Shown here: one piece after another, positions 7,657-17,887 of the stretch
Position numbering within the stretch: the stretch's first letter is position 1
Layout of the letters: each line of letters starts with the position of its first letter
Assembly: GCA_002329155.1 (NCBI GenBank)
Contig: DCXY01000029.1
Location: 71,093-135,092, forward strand
Source: Stenotrophomonas sp. UBA2124
GTDB taxonomy: Bacteria; Pseudomonadota; Gammaproteobacteria; Xanthomonadales; Xanthomonadaceae
Reading direction: 5' to 3'
DNA length: 64,000 nucleotides
Made by a program: the position numbers and the translations under genes
Notes under the pieces: model-generated
The model's database searches: none
The model's input: the letters and a program-made list of their open reading frames with translations, nothing else
What the model was told of the DNA's origin: nothing

Positions 7657-8349
7657 TCAGCGGCCGGGTGCGTCGTCCCACAGAATCTTGTGCAGCTGCA
7701 TCTGGAAGCGCACCGGCAGGCGGTCGGCGACGATCCAGTCCGCCAGCTCGCGCGCACTCACCTGCGATTTGCTGGGCGAGAACAGCACCATGCAGCGTTC
7801 GGCCAGCGCGTGCTCGGCGAGCATGGCCTTGGCCCAGTCGTAATCGGCGCGGCTGCAGATGACGAACTTGAGCTGGTCCCGCGCGGTCAGCAGCGCAATG
7901 TTCTGCAGCCGGTTGCGCGCCACTTCGCCCGAATCCGGCGTCTTCAGGTCCACCACGCGCGACACCCGCGCATCGACCGCGGCGATGTCCAGCGCGCCGG
8001 AGGTTTCCAGCGACACATCCAGGCCTGCATCGCAGAGCTTCTGCAGCAGGATCAGGCAGCGTTTCTGCGCCAGCGGCTCGCCGCCGGTCACGCAGATGTG
8101 GCGCACGCCCTGCTTCAGTACCTCGGCGACGATGTCGTCGATGTCCCACCAGTCGCCGCCATGAAAGGCGTACTCGGTATCGCAGTACAGGCAGCGCAGC
8201 GGGCAGCCGGTAAGACGCACGAACACCGTGGGCCAGCCCGCGGTATCGGCCTCACCCTGCAGGGACAGGAAAATTTCGGTGATCTTCAGCCGCGGCAAGG
8301 GCGACTGCACGATTTCGCTGGGGACAGCGGCGGCGGGAGAATTCATCAC
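7657..8349 (-). CDS. queE: 7-carboxy-7-deazaguanine synthase (radical SAM)
   Basis: QueE contracts the 6-carboxytetrahydropterin ring to 7-carboxy-7-deazaguanine, one step before QueC. In this 230-residue protein the radical-SAM cysteines are Cys49, Cys53 and Cys56 (GCPLRCLYC), after the conserved LSLQGE. A GGEPL motif near residue 93 helps bind SAM. Two adjacent Met codons are possible starts. It lies 38 bp after cpoB, so queE-queC is the distal part of the tol-pal transcript. Confidence 0.96.
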   Translation of the reverse strand: MMNSPAAAVPSEIVQSPLPRLKITEIFLSLQGEADTAGWPTVFVRLTGCPLRCLYCDTEYAFHGGDWWDIDDIVAEVLKQGVRHICVTGGEPLAQKRCLILLQKLCDAGLDVSLETSGALDIAAVDARVSRVVDLKTPDSGEVARNRLQNIALLTARDQLKFVICSRADYDWAKAMLAEHALAERCMVLFSPSKSQVSARELADWIVADRLPVRFQMQLHKILWDDAPGR

Positions 8350-8387
8350 TGCTCAACCGCACCGCGCCTTCGCGGGTGCGGCTCCAA

Positions 8388-9212
8388 TCAACGCAGCTGC
8401 TGGCCGAGCCGGATCGACTGCAGCCGATCCTGGGCGGTACGGGCCGCATCACTGCCGGGGAAACGCGACACCACCTGCTCCAGCGTCTGCTGGGCCTGTG
8501 CGGAATTACCCTCGCCAAACTGCGACAGGCCCAGCTTCAACAGGCCACCAGCGGCCTTGTCGTGGGTGGGGTAGCGCGACACGAGGTCGTTGAACTGGGT
8601 CTCGGCCATCTTGAAATTACGCGTTGCGTAATAGCTTTCGCCGAGCCAGTACAGCGCGTTGGGCGTGTACGCCGCATTCGGGTAGAGCTCCAGGAAGCTC
8701 TGGAAAAGCTGGGCCGAATCGGCATAGTTGCCTGCCTTCAGGGCGTCGAAGGCGACGTTGTAGGCGGCACGCTCGTCACCGGCGGCGGCCAGGCTGCCGG
8801 CATCGCCACGCACGGTCGGGGCGCGCTCGTTGGAAGAGGTGGTTGCAGTTGCCGGGGGCAAGGTGGGGGCGGCCGGTTGGGCCGCGCTCGCATCACCTGC
8901 CGGCAGCACCGGAGCACCGCTGCCTTCAAGCCGGTTCAGGCGGCCATCCAGGTCCAGGTACTGGTCGCGGTTGCGCTGCTTGAGCTGCTCGTTCTCATGC
9001 TGCAGCTGCTCGATCGTGCCCTGCAGCGTCTGCATCTCGCTACGCAGCTGTTGCAGCTGGTTGAGCATGTCGGTGTTGGCCTGACTGTTGTTGACCTGCT
9101 GTTCCAGCACGCCAACGCGGTCGGCCAGGCTCTGCCGCTGCGCCTGGGCAGGCGCGGCAGCCACCAGGGCTGCCGCGACCACGAGCATCAGTTGCTTGAT
9201 GCCGGTACGCAT
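8388..9212 (-). CDS. cpoB: Cell division coordinator CpoB (YbgF), Tol-Pal associated
   Basis: The 274-residue periplasmic protein has a signal peptide cut after AQA near residue 24, a trimerising coiled coil (SLADRVGVLEQQVNN onward to about residue 100), a Pro/Ala linker, and a C-terminal TPR domain (YNVAFDALKAGNY, YPNAAYTPNALYWLGESYY). In E. coli CpoB links outer membrane constriction by Tol-Pal to septal peptidoglycan synthesis. The start is only 3 bp after the pal stop codon. Confidence 0.95.
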   Translation of the reverse strand: MRTGIKQLMLVVAAALVAAAPAQAQRQSLADRVGVLEQQVNNSQANTDMLNQLQQLRSEMQTLQGTIEQLQHENEQLKQRNRDQYLDLDGRLNRLEGSGAPVLPAGDASAAQPAAPTLPPATATTSSNERAPTVRGDAGSLAAAGDERAAYNVAFDALKAGNYADSAQLFQSFLELYPNAAYTPNALYWLGESYYATRNFKMAETQFNDLVSRYPTHDKAAGGLLKLGLSQFGEGNSAQAQQTLEQVVSRFPGSDAARTAQDRLQSIRLGQQLR

Positions 9213-9215
9213 CGA

Positions 9216-9734
9216 TTACTGCGCGGTGTAGACGATTTCGACGCGACGGTTCTGCGACCAGCAGGACTCGCTCGACTCGGTGCACACCGGACGCTCTTCA
9301 CCGTAGGACACGACGGTCAGCTGGCTGGCCGAACCACCGTTGGCCTGCAGCGCCGAGTTCACGGCATTGCCACGACGCTCACCCAGGGCCTGGTTGTAAG
9401 CGCGGCTGCCGCGTTCGTCGGTGTTGCCCTGCAGGGTGATGCGCGAGGACGGACGGTCACGCAGGTACTTGGCGTGGCAGGCCATGATCTGCTGGAACTC
9501 CGGCTTCACCGAGTCCTGGTCCAGATCGAAGTAGACAACGCGCTGGCGCAGGCAGGCATCGGTGTCCAGGTCGCCCGGGCCGTACAGGCCGGAGGTGGAC
9601 GGGCCGGTCGGCTGGGTCGTACCGGCGCCGGTGTCAACCGGCGGAGCCGGCTGTTCCTTGACCTTCTTCGAGCAGCCTGCCAGCGCAGCTACCGACAGCA
9701 GCGAAACGAGCAAAACACGAGTGGACTTGTTCAT
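9216..9734 (-). CDS. pal: Peptidoglycan-associated lipoprotein Pal
   Basis: The ATG at 9734 gives MNKSTRVLL and places a lipobox LAGC with lipidated Cys21. The 172-residue protein ends in an OmpA-like peptidoglycan-binding domain (GNTDERGSRAYNQALGERR). It is anchored in the outer membrane, binds peptidoglycan and TolB, and completes the Tol-Pal bridge. Upstream codons in frame would displace the lipoprotein signal. Confidence 0.97.
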   Translation of the reverse strand: MNKSTRVLLVSLLSVAALAGCSKKVKEQPAPPVDTGAGTTQPTGPSTSGLYGPGDLDTDACLRQRVVYFDLDQDSVKPEFQQIMACHAKYLRDRPSSRITLQGNTDERGSRAYNQALGERRGNAVNSALQANGGSASQLTVVSYGEERPVCTESSESCWSQNRRVEIVYTAQ

Positions 9735-9798
9735 GGGGATACCTGGAGGCTCCTGGGCCAATGTTGGGTTTTAATACGGGTGGGATATTAACATTTTA

Positions 9799-11118
9799 TC
9801 AACGAGCGGTGCGGTAGGGACCCCACGCCGGCTCGCGTACATCACCATCGGCGAGGACCAGCCGCTGGCGCACTCGGCCATCGGCGGACACTTCGTACAG
9901 CACGCCCCGCCCACCTTCGCGGGCGGCGTACAGCACCATGCTCGCGTTGGGGGCAAAGCTCGGGGATTCGTCCAGCGAGCCCGGCGACAGCGTGCTCCAG
10001 CGCGGGGCGCCCAGACTGCTGTCCATCATCGCGATCTTGTAGCTGCTGCCGGCGCCCTGGGCAACGGCGATCTTCTTGCCGTCATAGGACACGGTGGCCT
10101 TGGCGTTGTAGTTGCCCTGGAAGGTCACGCGGCTGGCGCTGCCGCCGCTGGCCGGTACCTGGTAGATCTGCGGGCGGCCGCCACGGTCGGAGGTGAAGTA
10201 CACCGAGCTGCCATCGGCGGCCCAGGTCGGCTCGGTATCGATGCCGAAGTGGTTGGTCAGCTGGGTCAGCTGCTTGCTGCCCAGGTCCATCACGTAGATT
10301 TCCGGGTTGCCGCTGCGCGAGAGCGCCAGCGCCAGGCGGCGGCCATCGGGCGAGAAGGCCGGCGCGCTGTTGATGCCACGGAAGCTGGTCAGCAGCTCAC
10401 GGCCACCGGTGGCGATGTCCTGCACATAGATTGAGGAGTTGCCGCGCTCGAAGCTCACATAGGCCAGCTTGCGGCCATCCGGGCTCCAGCTTGGCGACAG
10501 CAGCGGCTCGGCCGAACGCACGATGGTCTGCGGGTTGTAGCCGTCCGAATCGGCCACCATCAGGGCGTAGCGCATGTTGGCGCCGCTGCCGCTGGCGGTG
10601 ATGTAGGCGATGCGGGTCCAGAACGCGCCGCGCACGCCGGTGATCTTTTCATAGATGGCATCGGCCATCTGGTGGGACACGTCGCGCATGGCGTTGGAAC
10701 GCGCGGTCATGGCCAGGCCCAGCATGCGCTCGCCCTTGGCCACGTCGAACAGTTCGTATTCCACGCGGTAGGCGCCTGCGCCGGCGTCGAGCACGCGGCC
10801 CACCACCAGGTAGTCCTGCTTGAGCGCGCGCCAGGTGGGGTACTGCACCTCACCGCCACGGGTCGGGCGCTCGACGATCTGCGCTTCAGGCAGATTGCGG
10901 AACTGGCCCGAGCGCTCCAGGTCGGCGCGCACCACGGAGGCCACGTCGGTCTGCGGCGCGCCGGCCGAGCCCTGGTACGGCATCGGCACCACGGCAATGG
11001 GGGTGGCCGAGGCGTTGCCGCCCACGATGTCGATTTCCAGCCCCTTCTGCTGTGCCATTGCCGCCAGGGGCAGCAGCAGGACAGTGAGGGCAAGCAGCCA
11101 GCGAGGCGATTTCTTCAT
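9799..11118 (-). CDS. tolB: Tol-Pal periplasmic beta-propeller TolB
   Basis: The ATG at 11118 is chosen because [17 protein letters not shown] forms a clear signal peptide ending AMA. The 439-residue protein has the N-terminal TolB domain (LEIDIVGG) and a C-terminal propeller of repeated SPDG blades ([31 protein letters not shown]). It lies in the periplasm and binds Pal. A 170-bp gap with an inverted repeat separates it from tolA, so it may have its own promoter. Confidence 0.96.
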   Translation of the reverse strand: MKKSPRWLLALTVLLLPLAAMAQQKGLEIDIVGGNASATPIAVVPMPYQGSAGAPQTDVASVVRADLERSGQFRNLPEAQIVERPTRGGEVQYPTWRALKQDYLVVGRVLDAGAGAYRVEYELFDVAKGERMLGLAMTARSNAMRDVSHQMADAIYEKITGVRGAFWTRIAYITASGSGANMRYALMVADSDGYNPQTIVRSAEPLLSPSWSPDGRKLAYVSFERGNSSIYVQDIATGGRELLTSFRGINSAPAFSPDGRRLALALSRSGNPEIYVMDLGSKQLTQLTNHFGIDTEPTWAADGSSVYFTSDRGGRPQIYQVPASGGSASRVTFQGNYNAKATVSYDGKKIAVAQGAGSSYKIAMMDSSLGAPRWSTLSPGSLDESPSFAPNASMVLYAAREGGRGVLYEVSADGRVRQRLVLADGDVREPAWGPYRTAR

Positions 11119-11243
11119 GGGGCGCTCAACAGTACGGACGAAGATGAAGGAGGGATAGCAGCAGGCCGATGAACAGTTTCGCAATCGTGAACGAAGGCAG
11201 CGTGAAATGCAGCCCCTCGCCTGACCGAAGTATTCAGCTAAAA

Positions 11244-11259
11244 GATTTCAGTTGAAATC
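11244..11259. promoter_or_regulatory. Perfect inverted repeat upstream of tolB
   Basis: GATTTCA-GT-TGAAATC lies in an unusually AT-rich patch of the tolA-tolB gap, about 125 bp before the tolB start. It could be a dimer operator or a small hairpin; no known site was matched. Confidence 0.35.
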
Positions 11260-11288
11260 ATTACGACACATTCCGCGTCAACACGTGG

Positions 11289-12371
11289 TCAGCGGTCCTG
11301 TGCCTCGAAATTGAAGTTGAGGCTGGGCTGGAAAACCGACTCGAAACCACGGTACGGCAACGGCTGCGCCCGCAGCACGGCGGCCTCCACCGAACGCTTG
11401 CCGGCCTCGTCATACGGGCAACCAGAAGCAAACTCCACGCTCATCACTTCCCCCCCTGGCAACTGGCGGATGGTCAGACTGCAACGCTGGCCGCGTGGAA
11501 TCGAATCCGGGCGCACCCACTGACTCAACACCGCCTGCTGGATGGCCGACGCATATTTGGCTCTCAGGTCGTTGCTGGTACCGCCCTGCCCCGATGACGG
11601 CTGTGGCGTACCGCTGCTGGCATTGCTGGAGGAGGCCGCCTGCGCGCGGGCACGGGCGTCGGCCACCTGGCGCAGGCGCTGTTCGGCCAGTTTGGCCTCG
11701 CGCTCGGCCTGCTCACGCTTGCGGCGGATTTCGGCGATCTTCTGCTGGCGCTCCTGCTCGGCCTTGGCCGCGGTGGCCTCCCGTTGCTGGTCGGCCAGTT
11801 TCTTGCGGTCGGCCTCTTCCTGCTGTTTGGCCAGCCGCGCTTTCTGCTCGGCCTCTTCCACGCGCTTGCGCTCGGTGAGGTCGATCTGCTCCTGGCGGCG
11901 CTTGGCTTCCTGTTCCTGCTTGGCCTTCTCCTGCGAGATGGCCATGGCGCTGACCCGCTCCTGGTCCACCTTGTCGGGCTCGGCGATGCGCTCCTGCGCG
12001 TTGTGCTGCTGCGGCGTCGGCGCGTCCTGCGGGCGCGGCTCGGGAATGGGCTGCGGCGGCGGCACCGTGTCTTCCGGCACCGGCTCGGGTTCGGGCGTGG
12101 GTTCCGGCTCCGGCACCGGCTCGGGCAGGTCCGGCAGCTTCTCCGAGGCGTTCAGCGCCTGACGCGCGGCGGCGGCCTCGGCACTGGAGATCTGCAGGCT
12201 GGCCTCGACCGCCGGGTCACCGGCAGCGGCTTCGGTATTGCGCGAGGGCGACCACAGCCAGGCAAGGATGAACACCGCGGCCACCAGCAGGTGCACCAGC
12301 AGGGCCAGTACAACCGGCAACCCCCACTCGTTGCGGGGTGCCTGCGGCGTCGGTAGTGCTTCAGCGTGCAT
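11289..12371 (-). CDS. tolA: Tol-Pal inner membrane protein TolA
   Basis: The 360-residue protein has a single N-terminal helix (LALLVHLLVAAVFILAWLW), a PEPEP-rich linker, a long Lys/Glu/Ala/Gln coiled coil from about residue 135 to 245, and a C-terminal TolA/TonB-like domain (YASAIQQAVLSQWVRPD, GCPYDEAGKRSVEAA). It transmits the TolQR proton-driven motion to Pal/TolB. Its start overlaps the tolR end by 11 bp, suggesting coupled translation. Confidence 0.95.
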   Translation of the reverse strand: MHAEALPTPQAPRNEWGLPVVLALLVHLLVAAVFILAWLWSPSRNTEAAAGDPAVEASLQISSAEAAAARQALNASEKLPDLPEPVPEPEPTPEPEPVPEDTVPPPQPIPEPRPQDAPTPQQHNAQERIAEPDKVDQERVSAMAISQEKAKQEQEAKRRQEQIDLTERKRVEEAEQKARLAKQQEEADRKKLADQQREATAAKAEQERQQKIAEIRRKREQAEREAKLAEQRLRQVADARARAQAASSSNASSGTPQPSSGQGGTSNDLRAKYASAIQQAVLSQWVRPDSIPRGQRCSLTIRQLPGGEVMSVEFASGCPYDEAGKRSVEAAVLRAQPLPYRGFESVFQPSLNFNFEAQDR

Positions 12372-12789
12372 CGGTCGCCAGGCCCACCTTCTCGATCTTG
12401 GCCGCCTTGATCACGTCCATCGCAGCCACGACTTTTTCATAGGCCACGGCCTTGTCGGCAGCCACGATCACGCGCAGGTCCTTGTCCTGCGAGGCCAGTG
12501 CACCCAGCTGCGCCTGCAGCGCGCCGGCGTCCATCGCCTGCGGCTCCTTGGCTTCGGGCAGCTTGAGGCTGAGCTGGCCATCGCCACGCACCGAGACGAT
12601 CACCGGGTCCTGCCTGCTCTCCAGCGCCTTGGCAGTGGAGCTGGGCAGATCGACTTCAAAACTGAGCGTCAGCAGCGGCGCGGTCACCATGAAGATGATC
12701 AGCAGCACGAGCATCACGTCGATATACGGCACGACGTTGATCTCGGACTTGAGCTTGCGGCGCTTGCGGCGGGGTATTGCAGCGGTCAT
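12361..12789 (-). CDS. tolR: Tol-Pal stator protein TolR
   Basis: This 142-residue ExbD/TolR protein has a basic N-terminus, the conserved SEINVVPYIDVMLVLL entering its only membrane helix with the proton-linked Asp, and a periplasmic domain. It works with TolQ as the ion-powered motor of the Tol complex. It follows tolQ by 38 bp. Confidence 0.96.
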   Translation of the reverse strand: MTAAIPRRKRRKLKSEINVVPYIDVMLVLLIIFMVTAPLLTLSFEVDLPSSTAKALESRQDPVIVSVRGDGQLSLKLPEAKEPQAMDAGALQAQLGALASQDKDLRVIVAADKAVAYEKVVAAMDVIKAAKIEKVGLATDAR

Positions 12790-12827
12790 GTGTGTGCTCC
12801 TGCGGTCAGAGGAAAGCGCGCAAGCAC

Positions 12828-13607
12828 TTACTCGTCGCTGCCGGTCTGGCGTTGCAGGATGGAGCTGAACTCTTCGGCGAAGGTTTCATAACGCACCGAC
12901 AGGCGCTCCACGCGGGTGGTGAAACGGTTGTAGGCCCACACCGCCGGAATGGCCACGAACAGGCCGATGGCGGTGGCGAACAGCGCCTCGGAGATGCCCG
13001 GCGCCACCGAGGCGATGCCGGCCTGCTCACCGCTGCTGATCATGTCGTGCATGGTCACCATGATGCCGAACACGGTGCCGACCAGGCCCACGTACGGGGC
13101 CGTGGAGCCGATGTTGGCCAGCAGCTCCAGGTTGCGGTCCAGGCCATCGACCTCGCGGGCGAAGGTGGTACGCATGGCGCGCTGCGCGCCTTCCAGCTGG
13201 CTGCGCCCGTCCAGGCCACGACGGCCATGCAGGCGGGTGTATTCGCGGAAGCCGCTCTCGAAGATGGCTTCAAGGCCATCCACCGAACGATTGCGGTCGG
13301 TGGCCGAGGCGTACAGCTTGCCCAGGTCGGCACCCGACCAGAAGCGGTTCTCGAAGTCGTCCGCCGAACGGTCGGCGGCCTTGAACACCCGGGCCTTGCG
13401 GAAAATGATCACCCAGCTGATAAACGAGCCGGCCAGCAACAGCAGCACGATCAGCTTGACCGGGATGCTGGCCTTGAGCATCAGGTCCAGGTAGTTGATG
13501 CCACCGCCATGGCTGGCCTGTGCGACGGTCTGTGCCGCAGCGGCGCTTACATCAGCCGGCAAAGCCTCGGTCACGGTGGCCTGCAGGGCCAGAAGCAAAG
13601 CGATCAT
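12828..13607 (-). CDS. tolQ: Tol-Pal motor channel TolQ
   Basis: The 259-residue MotA/TolQ/ExbB protein has three membrane segments: the first near residues 50-70 and a C-terminal pair around GLVGTVFGIMVTMHDM and ISEALFATAIGLFVAIPA. Together with TolR it conducts protons to energise TolA. It lies 20 bp after ybgC in the usual ybgC-tolQRA order. Confidence 0.96.
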   Translation of the reverse strand: MIALLLALQATVTEALPADVSAAAAQTVAQASHGGGINYLDLMLKASIPVKLIVLLLLAGSFISWVIIFRKARVFKAADRSADDFENRFWSGADLGKLYASATDRNRSVDGLEAIFESGFREYTRLHGRRGLDGRSQLEGAQRAMRTTFAREVDGLDRNLELLANIGSTAPYVGLVGTVFGIMVTMHDMISSGEQAGIASVAPGISEALFATAIGLFVAIPAVWAYNRFTTRVERLSVRYETFAEEFSSILQRQTGSDE

Positions 13608-13627
13608 CCGATCTTCCTCAGTGGTAC

Positions 13628-14050
13628 TTATGCGTGTTTGATTTCTAGCGGTTTGAGTGTTGCGTACAGCGGTTCTGCAATGGCCTGCGGCCTGAAATCA
13701 CGGGCACCCACGGCAGCAAGGCGCACCTGCGCGGTGACCAGCGCTTCGTCGCCGCGCAGCACGGCCTGCTGCATCAGCAGGCTGGCCCGCCGGCACTGCA
13801 CCAGTTCCACCGTGGTGGTCAGTGCATCGTCCAGCTTTGCAGGCTTGAGGAAATCCAGCGACATGGCACGGACCACGAACACCTGCCCGTCACCGTTGCG
13901 CATGCTTTCCTGACCATAGCCCAGGGCCCGCATCCATTCGGTCCGCGCACGCTCCATGAAAGCCACATAGCGAGCGTGGTACACCACCCCGCCAGCGTCG
14001 GTATCTTCCCAGTAAATGCGTGTCGGCCAACTGAACCGGGCATCAATCAT
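13628..14050 (-). CDS. ybgC: Tol-Pal associated acyl-CoA thioesterase YbgC
   Basis: This 140-residue hotdog-fold protein has the signature [17 protein letters not shown] near residue 13, with the catalytic Asp of 4-hydroxybenzoyl-CoA-thioesterase relatives. YbgC proteins hydrolyse acyl-CoA or acyl-ACP thioesters and are tied to tol-pal by gene order. The start overlaps the ruvB end by 8 bp. Confidence 0.95.
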   Translation of the reverse strand: MIDARFSWPTRIYWEDTDAGGVVYHARYVAFMERARTEWMRALGYGQESMRNGDGQVFVVRAMSLDFLKPAKLDDALTTTVELVQCRRASLLMQQAVLRGDEALVTAQVRLAAVGARDFRPQAIAEPLYATLKPLEIKHA

Positions 14051-15080
14051 CGGATTGTTCCGCGAACAGATCGGCAGGCGCGGCCTTGGGCTTGAGCCCC
14101 ATGTGCCGGTACGCCTTGTGCGTGGCCATGCGCCCGCGTGCGGTACGCACCAGGAAGCCCTGCTGGATCAGATACGGCTCCACCACGTCTTCCAGCGTGC
14201 CGCGCTCTTCGGACAAGGCCGCCGCCAGCGACTCGATGCCCACCGGGCCACCGTCGAAATACTCCACCATGGTGCGCAGCAGGCGGCGGTCCAGCTCGTC
14301 GAAGCCTTCCGGGTCCACCTTGAGCATCTGCATGGCTGCCTGCGCCACCGCATGGTCGATGTGACCACTGGCCTTGACCTGCGCATAGTCACGCACGCGC
14401 CGCAGCAGGCGGTTGGCGATACGCGGGGTGCCGCGCGAACGGCGCGCGATCTCGCCGGCACCCTCGGCGCTGCAGTCGATGCCCAGAATGGCCGCCGAAC
14501 GCCGCACGATGCGGGTCAGCTCCTCGGCCGAATAGAACTCCAGCCGCTGCACGATGCCGAAACGGTCGCGCAGCGGTGCGGTCAGCAAGCCGGCGCGGGT
14601 GGTGGCACCGATCAGCGTGAACGGCGGCAGGTCGAGCTTGATCGAACGCGCGGCCGGGCCTTCGCCGATCATGATGTCGATCTGGAAATCTTCCATCGCC
14701 GGGTACAGCACTTCCTCAACCACCGGCGAGAGACGATGGATCTCGTCGATGAACAGCACGTCGTGCGGCTGCAGGTTGGTCAGCAGCGCGGCCAGGTCAC
14801 CGGCTTTTTCGATCACCGGGCCGGAGGTGACACGCAGACTCACCCCCAGTTCGTTGGCGATGACGTGGCTGAGCGTGGTCTTGCCCAGCCCCGGCGGGCC
14901 GAAGATCAGCACATGGTCCAGCGCCTCGCGGCGTGACTTGGCGGCCTGGATATAGATGTCCAGCTGCTCGCGCACCGGTGCCTGGCCGAGGTAGTCGGCA
15001 AGGCTGCGGGGACGGATGCTGGCCTCGGCCATCTCGTCTTCGCGGGTGGCGGCGGCCCCGATGATGCGGTCGTCGGTCAT
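14043..15080 (-). CDS. ruvB: Holliday junction branch migration ATPase RuvB
   Basis: The 345-residue AAA+ motor has Walker [11 protein letters not shown], Walker [10 protein letters not shown], sensor GATTRAG, arginine-finger region LRDRFG and the C-terminal winged helix ([15 protein letters not shown]). With RuvA it drives branch migration. It is separated from ruvCA by kup, although all three ruv genes are on one strand. Confidence 0.97.
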   Translation of the reverse strand: MTDDRIIGAAATREDEMAEASIRPRSLADYLGQAPVREQLDIYIQAAKSRREALDHVLIFGPPGLGKTTLSHVIANELGVSLRVTSGPVIEKAGDLAALLTNLQPHDVLFIDEIHRLSPVVEEVLYPAMEDFQIDIMIGEGPAARSIKLDLPPFTLIGATTRAGLLTAPLRDRFGIVQRLEFYSAEELTRIVRRSAAILGIDCSAEGAGEIARRSRGTPRIANRLLRRVRDYAQVKASGHIDHAVAQAAMQMLKVDPEGFDELDRRLLRTMVEYFDGGPVGIESLAAALSEERGTLEDVVEPYLIQQGFLVRTARGRMATHKAYRHMGLKPKAAPADLFAEQSDD

Positions 15081-15148
15081 TGCGCTATGGTACGGCGAGG
15101 AACGCTTGAATAGGAATCAGAAGCAGGAATCAGGCACGCCTGGACTGC

Positions 15149-15167
15149 TGGCGGCAGCGTGCCGCCA
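15149..15167 (-). terminator. Hairpin between kup and ruvB
   Basis: TGGCGGCA and TGCCGCCA form a perfect 8-bp stem with a 3-nt loop in the 124-bp gap after kup. No U-tract follows, so termination is uncertain. Confidence 0.3.
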
Positions 15168-15204
15168 ACAGGCTCCTGTTGCCGCCCCGTGATGCAGCAG
15201 GCGG

Positions 15205-17127
15205 TCAGATCTCCACCTGCGCGCCCAGCTCCACCAGCCGGTTGCCGGGAATACGGAAGAAGCCGGTGGCCGGCGCGGCGTTGCGGTGCATGAAGGCGAA
15301 CAACTTGTCGCGCCAGATCGGCATGCCCCGGTTCGCGCTGGCCACGATGGTCTCGCGGCTGGCGAAGAAGGTGGTGTCCATCGGGTCGAAGTAGACGCCG
15401 CCGTGGTCGCAGGAACGCATCAGCGCCAGCGGTACGTCCGGGGTCTCCATGAAGCCGAAGCGCAGGTTGACCCGGTAGAACTCGTCACCGATGGATTCGA
15501 TCTTGATCCGCTGCGCCTCCGGCGCATACGGCACCGGCCAGGTTTCCACATGCAGGAACACGTTGCGCTCGTGCAGCACCTTGTTGTGCTTGAGGTTGTG
15601 CATCAGCGCATGCGGCACCACGGTGGGGTCGGCGGTCAGGAACACCGCCGTGCCCGGTACGCGTACCGGCGGCGCCAGCATCAGGCCCGGCAGGAAGCTG
15701 TCGATGCGGATGCCGTCCTTGCGGATTTCATCGCGCAGCAGCTCGCGGCCACGGCGCCAGGTGCGCATCATGGTGAACAGCACCAGGCCCAGCACCAGCG
15801 GGAACCACGCACCCTGCAGCAGCTTGGCGCCGTTGGCGATCACAAAGCCCATGTCGATGATCAGGAACACCACGCACAGCGCGACGATGCCGTGGTGGGC
15901 GCGCGGCCACAGGGTGCGGGCCACCAGCGCCAGCAGCAGGGTATCGATCAGCATGGTGCCCGACACCGAGATGCCGTAGGCCACGGCCAGGTTGCTGGAA
16001 CTCTGGAAGGCCAGCACCAGCCCGAACACGGTCAGCGCCAGGCCCCAGTTGATGCCCGGGATGTAGATCTGGCCGATGGTGTCGTGCGAGGTATGCAGGA
16101 TGCGCATGCGCGGGATGTAGCCCAGCTGCATGGCCTGCCGCGCCACCGAGAACGCGCCGGTGATCACCGACTGGCTGGCGATCACCGCCGCCATGGTCGC
16201 CAGCAGGATCATCGGAATCAGCGCCCACTGCGGCACCGCCTCGAAGAACGGGTTGGCCACCGCGTCGGGGCGCTGCAGCACCAGCGCGCCCTGCCCCAGA
16301 TAGTTCAGCACCAGGCACGGCAGCACGAAGAAGTACCAGGCATGGCGGATGGGCGGCGCGCCGAAATGGCCCATGTCCGCGTACAGCGCCTCGCCACCGG
16401 TCACCGCCAGCACCACCGCACCAAAGATGAAGATGCCGTGCCAGCCGTGGTCCATGAAGAAGTTGGCTGCCCACCACGGGTTGAGCGCCTTGAACACCTC
16501 CGGCGCACTGATGATGTTCCAGATGCCGATGGCCGCCAGCGACAGGAACCAGATCGTCATCACCGGGCCGAACACCCGGCCCACCTTCTCGGTGCCGAAA
16601 CGCTGCGCGGCGAACAGCGCCGCCAGCACGATCAGGGTGATCGGCACCACGAAGTGGCCCAGCGCCGGTGCCGCCACCTGCAGGCCTTCCACCGCGCCCA
16701 GCACGGTGATGGCCGGCGTGATGACGCCGTCGCCGAAGAACAGCGAGGCACCGAAGATGCCCAGGATGCCCACCACGTAAGCGGTGCGCGAGCCGTTGCG
16801 CAGGGTGCGCTGGGCCAGCGCCATCAGCGCCATGATGCCGCCTTCGCCGTCGTTGTCCGCGCGCATGATCATGGTCACGTACTTGAGCGTGACCACCATG
16901 TTCAGCGCCCAGAACGCCAGCGACAGCACGCCCAGCACCGTGTCGTGGTCGCTGGTGAGGCCGTAGTGCGGCGAGAACGCTTCCTTCAGCGTGTACAGCG
17001 GGCTGGTGCCGATGTCACCGAAGACGACGCCGATGGCGCCGACCACCAGCGCCATGCCACCTGCGGCACCGTGGCCGTGGTTGCCGCCGTGGCTGTTGGA
17101 TTCAGACGGAGTTGAAACGTGGGACAT
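15205..17127 (-). CDS. kup: KUP-family potassium uptake transporter
   Basis: The 640-residue protein imports K+ with protons across the inner membrane. It carries the family signature [19 protein letters not shown] at its N-terminal end, about twelve hydrophobic segments, and a soluble C-terminal domain of about 150 residues. The first 25 residues are His/Gly-rich. It sits between ruvA (39 bp upstream) and ruvB, an insertion into the usual ruvCAB order. Confidence 0.95.
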   Translation of the reverse strand: MSHVSTPSESNSHGGNHGHGAAGGMALVVGAIGVVFGDIGTSPLYTLKEAFSPHYGLTSDHDTVLGVLSLAFWALNMVVTLKYVTMIMRADNDGEGGIMALMALAQRTLRNGSRTAYVVGILGIFGASLFFGDGVITPAITVLGAVEGLQVAAPALGHFVVPITLIVLAALFAAQRFGTEKVGRVFGPVMTIWFLSLAAIGIWNIISAPEVFKALNPWWAANFFMDHGWHGIFIFGAVVLAVTGGEALYADMGHFGAPPIRHAWYFFVLPCLVLNYLGQGALVLQRPDAVANPFFEAVPQWALIPMILLATMAAVIASQSVITGAFSVARQAMQLGYIPRMRILHTSHDTIGQIYIPGINWGLALTVFGLVLAFQSSSNLAVAYGISVSGTMLIDTLLLALVARTLWPRAHHGIVALCVVFLIIDMGFVIANGAKLLQGAWFPLVLGLVLFTMMRTWRRGRELLRDEIRKDGIRIDSFLPGLMLAPPVRVPGTAVFLTADPTVVPHALMHNLKHNKVLHERNVFLHVETWPVPYAPEAQRIKIESIGDEFYRVNLRFGFMETPDVPLALMRSCDHGGVYFDPMDTTFFASRETIVASANRGMPIWRDKLFAFMHRNAAPATGFFRIPGNRLVELGAQVEI

Positions 17128-17166
17128 GGCGTTCTCGTTGTGGCGTCATGTGGCCGTGGAAAGGGG

Positions 17167-17754
17167 TCAGCGCAGCGCCGACTGCAGCGCCTTGCGGATC
17201 ACCGTGGCGACATCATCGCCCTCGGCGGCCGCTTCGCGCGCCATCTTGGCCGCCTCGGCCGGTTTGTAACCCAGTTGCTGCAACGCCACCGTCGCCTCGG
17301 ACACCGGATCGGCCCCCAACTGGCCGGCGATGGGCGCACCGCCACCGCTGAAATTGGCCGCGCGGTCGCGCAGCTCCACCACCATGCGCTCGGCGGTCTT
17401 CTTGCCGATGCCGGGAATACGGGTGAGCGCGGTGATGTCACCGGCCTGGATCAGCCGTGCGAACTCGTCCACGCTGACCCCGGACAGCACCGCCAGCGCG
17501 ATCTTGGCGCCGATGCCGGAGACCTTCTGCACATCACGGAACAGCCTGCGCTCGCCCTCGCGCAGGAAGCCGTACAGCGACACGCTGTCCTCCTTCTGCG
17601 CGTAGTGGGTGAACAGGATGACCTCGCGGCCCACGTCGGGCAGGTCGTAGAAGGTGCTCATCGGCGCCTCCAGTTCGTAACCGACGCCATTGACGTCGAT
17701 CACCAGCCACGGGGGTGCCTTGTAGGCAAGGATGCCGCGCAGTCGGCCGATCAT
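17167..17754 (-). CDS. ruvA: Holliday junction-binding protein RuvA
   Basis: The ATG at 17754 gives the conserved N-terminus MIGRLRGIL. The 195-residue protein has an OB-fold domain, a helix-hairpin-helix pair ([21 protein letters not shown] and [15 protein letters not shown]) and domain III, which contacts RuvB ([14 protein letters not shown]). It tetramerises on four-way junctions. ruvC precedes it by 133 bp. Confidence 0.96.
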   Translation of the reverse strand: MIGRLRGILAYKAPPWLVIDVNGVGYELEAPMSTFYDLPDVGREVILFTHYAQKEDSVSLYGFLREGERRLFRDVQKVSGIGAKIALAVLSGVSVDEFARLIQAGDITALTRIPGIGKKTAERMVVELRDRAANFSGGGAPIAGQLGADPVSEATVALQQLGYKPAEAAKMAREAAAEGDDVATVIRKALQSALR

Positions 17755-17887
17755 GAACGTGTCCTCGGAACAGTGGAAACGGGAAGGAAGAACGTGGAAC
17801 GAAGGCAGGTGATGGGCCCGGCGCACCGTGCCCGCTGCTGGAACGGCAGCTTCCCGCCCACCTGTTCCCTCTTCGCTGCGTCAAACC

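Noticed and set aside
15286..17115. Long plus-strand frame opposite kup
   Set aside because: His/Gln/Arg-rich shadow of a transporter gene, without membrane segments or known motifs.
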